The notes beneath the pieces are model-generated. The model ran no database searches and had not been told where the DNA came from. It was given only the letters and a program-made list of their open reading frames with translations. Positions 16,101 through 21,623 of a stretch of 21,623 nt of DNA are shown here, in pieces. The position numbers and the translations under genes are program-made. Numbering within the stretch: the first letter of the stretch is position 1; the number at the start of each line of letters is the position of its first letter. The stretch covers positions 1-21,623 of the forward strand of contig URJC01000006.1 of assembly GCA_900548135.1 (NCBI GenBank). Direction: 5' to 3'. This DNA comes from an uncultured Odoribacter sp. (GTDB taxonomy: Bacteria; Bacteroidota; Bacteroidia; Bacteroidales; Marinifilaceae).

Positions 16101-16621
16101 AGGAATCCTTTATCGTACAGTTTTTTCAGTAAATACCACAGTGTTTCGATATAACGGTTGTCATAGGTGATATATGGATTTTTCATATCCACCCAGTAAC
16201 CCATTTTCTGGGTTAAATCCTCCCATTCTTTGGTAAATTTCATTACATCCGCACGACATTCTTTGTTATAATCGGCAACACTAATGGTTTTACCAATAGC
16301 TTCTTTGGTAATGCCTAATTTTTTTTCAACACCCAATTCGACCGGCAAGCCATGAGTGTCCCATCCGGCTTTCCGATCTACCTGAAATCCCTGCAGAGTC
16401 TTATACCGGCAAATGACGTCCTTGAGTGTGCGTGCCATCACATGATGGATGCCAGGCATTCCATTTGCTGAAGGGGGACCTTCAAAAAAAACAAAAGCAG
16501 GGTGTCCTTCCCGTGTCTTTAAACTCATTTCAAAAGTCTTGTTTTCTTCCCACTGTTTCAGAATTTCTTTGTTCACTGCGGAAAGATCCAAACCTTTATA
16601 TTCAGGAAATTTCTCGTTCAT
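13193..16621 (-). CDS. ileS: Isoleucyl-tRNA synthetase, long (type 2, eukaryote-like) form
   Basis: A 1142-residue class I aminoacyl-tRNA synthetase that charges tRNA-Ile. The catalytic domain starts with FFEGPPSANGMPGIHH, where residues 57-60 (GIHH) occupy the place of the HIGH signature (usually HxGH). The CP1 editing domain carries WTTTPWTLPSNTALAV near residue 238, which hydrolyses mischarged valine. The second signature is KMSKRLGN near residue 690. The anticodon-binding helical domain and a long C-terminal extension occupy about residues 780-1142. Length above 1100 and sequence style place it in the IleRS2 group, which includes mupirocin-tolerant enzymes. The ATG at 16621 is the first sensible start (MNEKFPEYKG). 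A 173-base untranslated stretch lies upstream. It is the first gene of an ileS-dksA run. Confidence 0.98.
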   Translation of the reverse strand: MNEKFPEYKGLDLSAVNKEILKQWEENKTFEMSLKTREGHPAFVFFEGPPSANGMPGIHHVMARTLKDVICRYKTLQGFQVDRKAGWDTHGLPVELGVEKKLGITKEAIGKTISVADYNKECRADVMKFTKEWEDLTQKMGYWVDMKNPYITYDNRYIETLWYLLKKLYDKGFLYKGYTIQPYSPAAGTGLSTHELNQPGCYRDVKDTTCVAQFKVIRDEKSEKLFTNSDTVYFLAWTTTPWTLPSNTALAVGPNITYYVVKTFNPYTYLPVTVVLAKDRFSAYFNPKAEGLALEDYKEGDKLIPYQKIGEFKGPEFEGIRYEQLMPWMRPEGDAFRVILGDYVTTEDGTGIVHIAPTFGADDDRVAKIAGIAPMLLTDKDGNRLPMVDKRGRLFLMEDIDPEFVKNNVNVELYREYAGRFVKNAYDPNLTEEDATLDIDLSVMLKKENKAFKVEKHEHNYPHCWRTDKPVLYYPLDSWFIKTTAVRDRMIELNKTINWKPASTGEGRFGKWLENLVDWNLSRSRYWGTPLPIWVSEDGNEQKCIGSVAELMEEIEKSIQAGFMTENPYKNFVIGENTKENYDKIDLHRPYVDDIILVSSTGQKMIREKDLIDVWFDSGAMPYAQLHYPFEHKDDIDQHRRFPADFIAEGVDQTRGWFFTLHAIATMAFDSVAFKNIISNGLVLDAKGNKMSKRLGNAVDPFTTIEEYGSDPLRWYMITNSQPWDNLKFDIAGVDEVKRKFFGTLYNTYGFFALYANVDHFRYAEADVPVNKRPEIDRWILSLLNSLIKEVTEAYEKYEPTRAGRAIQDFVIENLSNWYVRLSRKRYWGGDYSQDKISAYQTLYTCLETVAILSAPIAPFYMDKLFGDLNKVTGRFNGSVHLTEFPKANDALIDKSLEERMELAQQISSMVLGLRRKVQLRVRQPLSKLIIPILNDCMISQLDAVKNIILSEVNVKEIEYITDTTGVLVKRIKPNFKTLGPKYGKYMKQISALIAGMEQSDIFELEKNSRYELKIGEDIIELGLEDVEILSEDIPGWLVANEGSLTVALDINVTKELKEEGIARELINRIQNLRKESDFDVTDKIILSIGHHTDIDEAVEHFSQYIASQVLAESVELTDTRDDKAKDIEIDEIHTFIKIEKL

Positions 16622-16738
16622 TGTATTTTAGTTTAGAGTACCAACAAGTTTCTAAAAACTGCAATCTCTTTCGTCCAGGGCTTCTTCTTGTGGTTATAAA
16701 TTAACTGTTAAAGTGTACACCTCTCTCAAAATAGGATG

Positions 16739-16746
16739 CAAATATA
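16739..16746 (-). promoter_or_regulatory. Possible -7 element for ileS
   Basis: TATATTTG on the - strand matches TAnnTTTG in the 173-base gap between ileS and the GT-C/MORN gene. No convincing TTTG or TTG occurs 19-21 bases upstream, so this is only half a promoter. It would give ileS a leader of about 110 bases, in which I see no T-box or other known riboswitch. The rest of the gap is AT-rich without a supported feature. Confidence 0.3.
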
Positions 16747-16794
16747 TTATTTTTGAATGGAAAAAATATATATTCTTATTTTTATCAGCTAAAA

Positions 16795-18654
16795 TTACTG
16801 TGCTATGGAGAGAGTATCGTTTCTCCAAATGCCTTTGGTTATGATATTTCCGTCTTCGTCAAAGATTTCACCATAGCCATTTCTTTGGTTGTTTTCAAAT
16901 TGTCCGACATAAGTTTGTCCATTGGGAAAGATGAATGTTCCTTTCCCTTGCCGTTTTCCATTTACTAATTCACCATGGTAACCCCACTCAGGATTGAATT
17001 CAAAAATCCAGGTTGGAGGCTCCTGGGGATTATATTTATTTTCAAATTTGCCTATAGGCTTGAATTTCTCAGGATAATAGGTTGAAATCAGCGGGAATAA
17101 AGTAACATATGCGTGTCGGAACCAATGGTCTATGATAACATGAGTTGCTTTAACATTGATCAGTTGTTTTAAAATGTCTTCAGGTTTACCGTATTGGGAA
17201 AAGCCGGAACTTTTTTTACCACCGGAATACATATAAAATAATTCAGGTTTCCGGCAGATAACCCGTGCGGAATCCGGCAGATTATTTCCGCACCATTGCA
17301 TGGCTGCTGTGAATTCCATAAACGCATTTCCTGCAATGTCTGCATTCCAGGTTTTATATTTTGCTAATTCTTTTTTCTCTTTCAGTGCCTTACTGTAAGC
17401 AGGTGTCATAAACAGAAGGGCGAGGATAAGTATGCAGGCAGATGGGAGATACTCGGCTATTTTCAGTTTAGCGGCTTTAATGAAAGTCAGTGAAACTGCT
17501 TTTATTCCATGAAAGAATAAGAAAATAAAGAAAGGAATAATGGCAATGAAATAACGCAATCCTCCATATTGCTCCGGCCAGACGAGTAAGACAGCTACAG
17601 TGGCACCCAAATATAAAAATAGCAATAATGCACCCTGGGACAAACTAATTAATCCCCACAGGATCAGCAGAGCCACTATAATTCCCCGGAAAATATCACT
17701 ACTGTCGGGTGTTTTATGGGAAAGTGGATTGGTATTCAGTACGGCATTGGGAATATAGATGGTCAAATAGTTGTTAAAATTATTTTTAATACGCGTAGTC
17801 CAGTCTTCCCAGGTTGTCATCACCTGCCCATTGGGTTTTTTCTTGAAATCTCCAATGTAGTCGCTGGTGAGTTTTCCGACATTTCTGTTTCGTATATCCC
17901 AGGCAGTTTTTGTTCCCCAGAAAGAAACAATCAGCAAGGCAAAGACGATACCGTATTTATACAAAAGTCGGGGTGAATTTTTCTTTTTCAGGAAAATATA
18001 GAGTTGTTTAGCCAACAAGATTCCGCTATATATAATAATTGCCAGAATAATAGAAGTTCCCATTGTCCGGACAAAATAAATATAATTCATGAGAAACAGC
18101 AATAAACCTAAAAAGATGGTATTTCTGATGCCTTTTTTAGTAAACAATGCTTCAATTTTTATACTGAGTGCCAGATAAAGGGCACAAATAGTACAGAATA
18201 GAAAAAGCATTTCGCTCATCATGATGGTGGCATACCGGAGAATTTCAGCATGAAGTGTACAAAAAAAGCAGGTCAGAAAACTAAGCAGCAGGTCGCCTGA
18301 TAATTTTTTTAACAGGAAAAATAGCAATAGAATAGAGGCATATAATAATAATCCGTTCGCTATCTTAATGGCATTGATATTATCCGGGAAAATTTTCATT
18401 ACACCGGCGACAAATACCGGATAACCGGGCGGAAAATGAGTGTGTGGCGTTTCCGTAAATGACATGATATCGGTAAATCCTTTGCCAGTAGCTAAAGCTT
18501 TCCCTAAAGCATAATAATGGATGTTGTCTCCGTTAAAATCCAGCTTAACGTCGTAAATTTTAGAATAAGACGATACAAAACTGATCGTAATAATTACTAG
18601 CATAACAGGTATCGCATGGCGATAATGAAGAAATTTCTGAATCATGTTATTCAT
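16795..18654 (-). CDS. GT-C membrane glycosyltransferase (GT39/ArnT-like) with C-terminal MORN repeats
   Basis: A 619-residue protein. A first helix at about residues 13-30 is followed by a periplasmic loop with the acidic pair DFNGDN and then HFPPGYPVFVAG, the arrangement of GT-C enzymes that take sugars from polyprenyl-phosphate carriers. MMSEMLFLF follows near residue 145, and about ten hydrophobic segments extend to about residue 425. The rest, expected in the periplasm, includes AMQWCGNNLPDSARV. The last 61 residues (about 559-619) are MORN-type: YHGELVNGKRQGKGTFIFPNG, then YVGQFENNQRNGYGEIFDEDG, then a partial third unit KGIW. The reading frame through the junction is continuous. The ATG at 18654 lies one base after the stop of the DPM1-like gene, so the two are translated together. 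It likely transfers a lipid-carried sugar to a periplasmic acceptor; the acceptor is unknown. Confidence 0.88.
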   Translation of the reverse strand: MNNMIQKFLHYRHAIPVMLVIITISFVSSYSKIYDVKLDFNGDNIHYYALGKALATGKGFTDIMSFTETPHTHFPPGYPVFVAGVMKIFPDNINAIKIANGLLLYASILLLFFLLKKLSGDLLLSFLTCFFCTLHAEILRYATIMMSEMLFLFCTICALYLALSIKIEALFTKKGIRNTIFLGLLLFLMNYIYFVRTMGTSIILAIIIYSGILLAKQLYIFLKKKNSPRLLYKYGIVFALLIVSFWGTKTAWDIRNRNVGKLTSDYIGDFKKKPNGQVMTTWEDWTTRIKNNFNNYLTIYIPNAVLNTNPLSHKTPDSSDIFRGIIVALLILWGLISLSQGALLLFLYLGATVAVLLVWPEQYGGLRYFIAIIPFFIFLFFHGIKAVSLTFIKAAKLKIAEYLPSACILILALLFMTPAYSKALKEKKELAKYKTWNADIAGNAFMEFTAAMQWCGNNLPDSARVICRKPELFYMYSGGKKSSGFSQYGKPEDILKQLINVKATHVIIDHWFRHAYVTLFPLISTYYPEKFKPIGKFENKYNPQEPPTWIFEFNPEWGYHGELVNGKRQGKGTFIFPNGQTYVGQFENNQRNGYGEIFDEDGNIITKGIWRNDTLSIAQ

Positions 18655-18655
18655 G

Positions 18656-19357
18656 TTAAAAACGGAATTTTATTAAAGTCCATATAGCTATTAATCCATC
18701 TTTCCAGTTGATCTTTTTCCCTTCGGCAATACTACGGGGGTAATATTTAATAGGGATCTCGTGTATTTTGATCCCTTTCTTACAAACTTTTGCAGTGACT
18801 TCCGGACAGAATTCAAATCCTTTACAAACCAGGGGAATCGATTTCAAAAATTGAGTATCGAAAAATTTGTAACATGTTGGTTCATCTGTGAGGTGTTGTC
18901 TGTACAATAAATTGGTCGTAAAGGACACCAGACGTCCTCCCAAATAAAAACGGAAATAAGAATGTTTATTGACCCGGTTTAAAAAGCGGGATCCGTAGAC
19001 GACTTTACCCTTGTTTTCGATCATCCATTTTAACAACGGATTATAATCTTCCGGATCATATTCAAGGTCTGCATCCTGAATAATTGTCCAGTCACCGGTA
19101 GCAAGTGAGATTCCCTTTCGTAGTGCAGCCCCTTTACCTTGGTTGTAAGGTTGTTTGTGATAATGGATATTTGTGTTAGGATGTGCTGTTGCAAATTGCT
19201 GGCATTTTTCAAATGTAAGGTCCTTAGAACCATCATCGATAATCAATATTTCTTTCTCTATCTGATCGATCAGTTCTACTTGTTCTATTTTTTCCAGAAT
19301 CTGATAGATAGTACGTTCTTCATTATATGCCGGAATGATAATGGATAATTTTTTCAT
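18656..19357 (-). CDS. GT2 glycosyltransferase, DPM1/GtrB-like polyprenyl-phosphate sugar synthase
   Basis: A 233-residue cytoplasmic enzyme. It begins KKLSIIIPAYNEERTIYQIL, followed by ILIIDDGSKDLT near residue 40, PYNQGKGAALRKGISLATGD, and the metal site IIQDADLEYDPEDY near residue 94. YGSRFLN near residue 121 and EIPIKYYPRSIAEGKKINWKDG near the end are hallmarks of dolichyl/undecaprenyl-phosphate mannose or glucose synthases. There is no C-terminal membrane pair, unlike GtrB, so it resembles the soluble DPM1 form. It starts 12 bases after the aspartokinase stop and ends one base before the GT-C gene. It probably builds the polyprenyl-phosphate sugar that the GT-C enzyme then uses. The sugar (mannose, glucose or other) cannot be told. 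Confidence 0.93.
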   Translation of the reverse strand: MKKLSIIIPAYNEERTIYQILEKIEQVELIDQIEKEILIIDDGSKDLTFEKCQQFATAHPNTNIHYHKQPYNQGKGAALRKGISLATGDWTIIQDADLEYDPEDYNPLLKWMIENKGKVVYGSRFLNRVNKHSYFRFYLGGRLVSFTTNLLYRQHLTDEPTCYKFFDTQFLKSIPLVCKGFEFCPEVTAKVCKKGIKIHEIPIKYYPRSIAEGKKINWKDGLIAIWTLIKFRF

Positions 19358-19369
19358 GAGTATCTATTT

Positions 19370-20629
19370 TCATTGGTCGGCAACGACAAAGCGGGCAGTT
19401 AACCGGCTACGTTGCTCTACCAGAACTTTTTTGTCGGTAGTTAGTGTATTGATTATTTTTTCGTTATAATGACGGATAGTCAGTAAACGTACATTTTTGT
19501 TGTAAAGGACCTCGTATTCATCATGTAATTCATTTATAAAATCTTCAAAAATAGCTTCATTTAAGTCAATACAGAATGAAAAAGTAATGGCAGAATTTTG
19601 CATTAAATTCAAACGAAGTCTGTATTTGGCTAATGTAGCAAATATCCGGCTTAATTTTTCTTCGGCAATGAAAGAAAAATCTCTTGGTGAGAGCGTTAAT
19701 AATAACTGGTGGTCCTTGTTGATGTATATCGGAGGTAATTCCAGTTTTTCATCTAATTCACGGATGACGGAGCCATGGCTTTCCGGATACAGGAAAGAAC
19801 GTACATAGAGTGGAATACCTTTATTTTGTAAAGGTTTTATTGTTTTGGGATGGATTACTTTTGCTCCGCAATTTGATAATTCAATGGCTTCTTTGTAGGA
19901 TAATTTACTGATAATTTCGGTGTTCTCATATAATTTGGGATCTGCATTCATAATTCCCGGCACGTCTTTCCAGATCGTGACATCTTCGGCATTCAGCAGA
20001 TTAGCCAAAAGGGCAGCTGTATAGTCTGATCCTTCCCTGCCCAAAGTAGTTGTCTGGTTTGTAGTTGTTCCGGCAATAAAGCCTTGAGTGATATACATGA
20101 AAGTGTCTTGAAAAGTAAACACTTTCCGGCATAATTGAGCTGAAAGTTCCAGATTCACACAGGCATTCCGGTAGTTTTGGTCTGTAATAATGCATTTCCG
20201 GATATCTGTGAATTTCACTTTCCGCCCTTGTTTCTCTAAATAGGCTGCAATAATCGTAGTAGAAAGTAATTCTCCGAAACTGATAATCCGGTCGTATTCG
20301 TAATCATAGGAAAGAGAAGGTTCGCTGTCAATGATATTTTGTAATTTAATGTATAAATTATCCACTGACTTGTTGATTTCTTCACTTTGAGTGCCAAACA
20401 AATCATTGATTATGTGCTGATGGAAATCCTTGATTTTCTGAAAAGCCTGTTCTATATCTCCGGTTTTGCTATAATAGGCATTACAGAGTACTTCTAATGC
20501 ATCGGTCATTTTGCCCATTGCAGAGACAACTATGATCAGATTCTCTTTGTGGGTATTGATGATCTTAAATAAGTTTTTAACGCCTTCGGCATCTTTTACT
20601 GATGCTCCTCCGAATTTATATACATTCAT
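19370..20629 (-). CDS. Aspartokinase (monofunctional)
   Basis: A 419-residue enzyme that phosphorylates aspartate, the first step to lysine/diaminopimelate, threonine and methionine. The amino-acid kinase domain begins MNVYKFGGASVKDAEG and contains VVSAMGKMTDAL near residue 35, TTLGREGSDYTAALLA near residue 194 and WKDVPGIMNADPK near residue 220. SNCGAKVIHPKTIKPL near residue 252 completes the family pattern. The C-terminal 120 residues form a divergent ACT-like regulatory part (TLSPRDFSFIAEEKLSRIF), so feedback control by an amino acid is expected but not identifiable. No homoserine dehydrogenase domain is fused. It heads the three-gene unit with two glycosyltransferases. The first ATG at 20629 starts directly at the conserved first strand. 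Divergent from fbp across a 271-base gap. Confidence 0.95.
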   Translation of the reverse strand: MNVYKFGGASVKDAEGVKNLFKIINTHKENLIIVVSAMGKMTDALEVLCNAYYSKTGDIEQAFQKIKDFHQHIINDLFGTQSEEINKSVDNLYIKLQNIIDSEPSLSYDYEYDRIISFGELLSTTIIAAYLEKQGRKVKFTDIRKCIITDQNYRNACVNLELSAQLCRKVFTFQDTFMYITQGFIAGTTTNQTTTLGREGSDYTAALLANLLNAEDVTIWKDVPGIMNADPKLYENTEIISKLSYKEAIELSNCGAKVIHPKTIKPLQNKGIPLYVRSFLYPESHGSVIRELDEKLELPPIYINKDHQLLLTLSPRDFSFIAEEKLSRIFATLAKYRLRLNLMQNSAITFSFCIDLNEAIFEDFINELHDEYEVLYNKNVRLLTIRHYNEKIINTLTTDKKVLVEQRSRLTARFVVADQ

Positions 20630-20667
20630 TTTATAAAAAGTTAAAGCACATTTGATGGTCCGGATTA

Positions 20668-20687
20668 CATTGTTGTGTGTAACAATG
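20668..20687 (-). repeat. Hairpin in the region upstream of aspartokinase
   Basis: CATTGTT (20668-20674) and AACAATG (20681-20687) form a 7-bp perfect stem with a 6-base loop, about 40 bases before the aspartokinase ATG. It would be in the 5' leader if transcription starts further upstream. No U-tract follows, so it is not a standard terminator. It could be a protein site or a leader structure. Confidence 0.35.
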
Positions 20688-20767
20688 CAATTTTGGGGAT
20701 GCTAAGTTAGATATTAAAATTGAATTATGAAATGACTATTTTAAAGTAAGCCCGGGTAAGCAAAATG

Positions 20768-20815
20768 ACCGTTTTTCTGTCTGCCAGATAAATAGACGGT
20801 TAGACAGTCTGGCAG
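20768..20815. repeat. Overlapping inverted repeats upstream of fbp
   Basis: CTGCCAGA (20781-20788) and TCTGGCAG (20808-20815) form an 8-bp inverted repeat 26 bases before the fbp -33 box. CTGTCT (20777-20782) with AGACAG (20802-20807), and ACCGT (20768-20772) with ACGGT (20796-20800), are further complementary pairs. The first two cannot form together. A regulator-binding site for the divergent promoters is a reasonable reading; an RNA switch is less likely because the site lies upstream of the fbp promoter. The rest of the 271-base gap holds the fbp promoter and the hairpin near aspartokinase. Confidence 0.45.
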
Positions 20816-20840
20816 GAGGAAATGATTCTTGTTGAAAACG

Positions 20841-20872
20841 TTTGTGTATTACGATTTATCATTTTATCTTTG
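20841..20872 (+). promoter_or_regulatory. Consensus Bacteroidota promoter for fbp
   Basis: TTTG (20841-20844), a 20-base spacer and TATCTTTG (20865-20872) match the Bacteroidota consensus at all defined positions. The predicted transcript begins near 20879, giving a leader of about 22 bases before the ATG at 20901. Confidence 0.75.
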
Positions 20873-20900
20873 TATCTACTAACAAAAACAATCTGAATCT

Positions 20901-21623
20901 ATGAATAAAGTAACAACTTTAAATCAGTTTATTATTGAACAGCAAGCGAATGTACCTCAGGCTACCGGAGGTTTTTCCTGTCTTTTGCATCATGTCGGGA
21001 TTGCTGCTAAAAAGGTGAATCGTGAAGTTAACAAAGCCGGATTAGTGGATATGCTGGGGCGTGCCGGTTCAGAAAATATTCAAGGTGAGGATCAGCAAAA
21101 GTTGGATGTGTATGCCAATGAAACATTTATGTGTGAATTAAAGGCGAGTGGAGAATGTTGTGGAGTTGCTTCTGAAGAAAATCAGGATATAGTTGTTTTT
21201 GGAGAAGGGTTATCCAGGGATGCTAAGTACATTTTTTGTATGGACCCTTTAGATGGGTCGTCTAATATAGATGTCAATGTTTCTATTGGAACTATTTTTT
21301 CAGTGTATCGTCGTAAGTCTCCGATAGGAGAGGTGGCTAATGTGGAAGATTTTTTGCAACAGGGATGTGAGCAGGTGGCGGCTGGGTATGTTATTTATGG
21401 TTCTTCAACGATGTTGGTATATACTGCCGGAAATGGAGTAAATGGTTTTACACTTGATCCTTCTATCGGCGAATTTTGTCTTTCTCATCCGGATATCAGA
21501 ACGCCTGAAAATGGGGTGATTTATTCCATAAATGAAGGCAATTATGAGAAATTTCCGGTAGGAGTGAAAAAATATATCAAATATTGCCAGGAAACAGATA
21601 AGAAAACAAAACGTCCATATACT
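20901..21623 (+). CDS. fbp: Fructose-1,6-bisphosphatase class I (3' end outside the window)
   Basis: The first 241 residues of an enzyme of about 330-340. It hydrolyses fructose 1,6-bisphosphate to fructose 6-phosphate in gluconeogenesis. Family signatures seen are [13 protein letters not shown] near residue 62, SEEN at 91-94 (metal-binding Glu), and [22 protein letters not shown] around residues 113-134. The last includes the metal-ligand aspartates and the phosphate-binding loop. [21 protein letters not shown] follows. The start at ATG 20901 is 29 bases after the -7 element, without a Shine-Dalgarno. It is divergent from aspartokinase and probably a single-gene unit on this side. Many Bacteroidales rely on a class III enzyme, so a class I enzyme may be in addition to that or in its place. 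Confidence 0.97.
   Translation, partial: MNKVTTLNQFIIEQQANVPQATGGFSCLLHHVGIAAKKVNREVNKAGLVDMLGRAGSENIQGEDQQKLDVYANETFMCELKASGECCGVASEENQDIVVFGEGLSRDAKYIFCMDPLDGSSNIDVNVSIGTIFSVYRRKSPIGEVANVEDFLQQGCEQVAAGYVIYGSSTMLVYTAGNGVNGFTLDPSIGEFCLSHPDIRTPENGVIYSINEGNYEKFPVGVKKYIKYCQETDKKTKRPYT

Noticed and set aside
16622..16738. T-box or other tRNA-sensing leader upstream of ileS.
   Set aside because: No T-box antiterminator sequence or terminator hairpin with U-tract is present, and T-boxes are not typical of this phylum.
16762..16783. AT-only inverted repeat (AAAAATA/TATTTTT) just after the GT-C/MORN gene.
   Set aside because: The stem has no GC pairs and would be unstable; such repeats are expected by chance in AT-rich spacers, so I did not call a terminator.
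20630..20660. Short leader peptide (six codons) before aspartokinase.
   Set aside because: It has no Lys, Thr or Met run and overlaps the aspartokinase start region; chance is the simplest explanation.
20702..20709. TAACTTAG on the - strand upstream of aspartokinase as a promoter -7 box.
   Set aside because: Same mismatch as near dksA and no -33 partner; the aspartokinase promoter remains unidentified.

Overview
The window looks like a chromosomal segment of a Bacteroidota bacterium, most likely Bacteroidales. Three lines of evidence point there. Promoter-like sites fit the phylum's TTTG-N19/20-TAnnTTTG pattern rather than TTGACA/TATAAT, and clear Shine-Dalgarno sequences are largely absent. 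IleRS is the long type with a GIHH signature. The DksA/TraR-family protein ends in the degenerate zinc-finger form I associate with this phylum. The genus cannot be settled from the sequence alone.

Region 1 (1-7143, all + strand) is the end of a glycan-assembly locus. It holds three GT4-type glycosyltransferases (the first cut by the window edge), a large YfhO-like multi-pass GT-C membrane protein behind its own candidate promoter, and two GT2 glycosyltransferases. Genes overlap or sit a few bases apart, so this is probably one or two operons. No flippase, polymerase or sugar-nucleotide gene is visible, so the glycan cannot be named. A strong hairpin at 7163-7191 closes the region and serves convergent transcription.

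Region 2 (7219-16621, all - strand) is housekeeping, read right to left: ileS, a DksA/TraR-family regulator, lspA, topA and a PpiD/SurA-like periplasmic folding factor. topA, ppiD and possibly lspA each have a candidate Bacteroidota promoter. A very long hairpin separates dksA from lspA.

Region 3 (16795-20629, - strand) is a tight three-gene unit: aspartokinase, a DPM1/GtrB-like polyprenyl-phosphate glycosyltransferase, and a GT-C membrane glycosyltransferase carrying C-terminal MORN repeats. The two glycosyltransferases look like a donor-maker and donor-user pair working across the inner membrane. The MORN tail is the most unusual protein feature of the window.

Region 4 (20630-21623) is a divergent intergenic region with inverted repeats and a consensus promoter, leading into class I fructose-1,6-bisphosphatase (fbp, + strand), which runs off the right edge.

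I saw no tRNA, rRNA, CRISPR array, insertion sequence or phage gene. The best leads are the GT-C/MORN fusion with its partner, the swapped GXHH motif of IleRS, and several structured intergenic regions.
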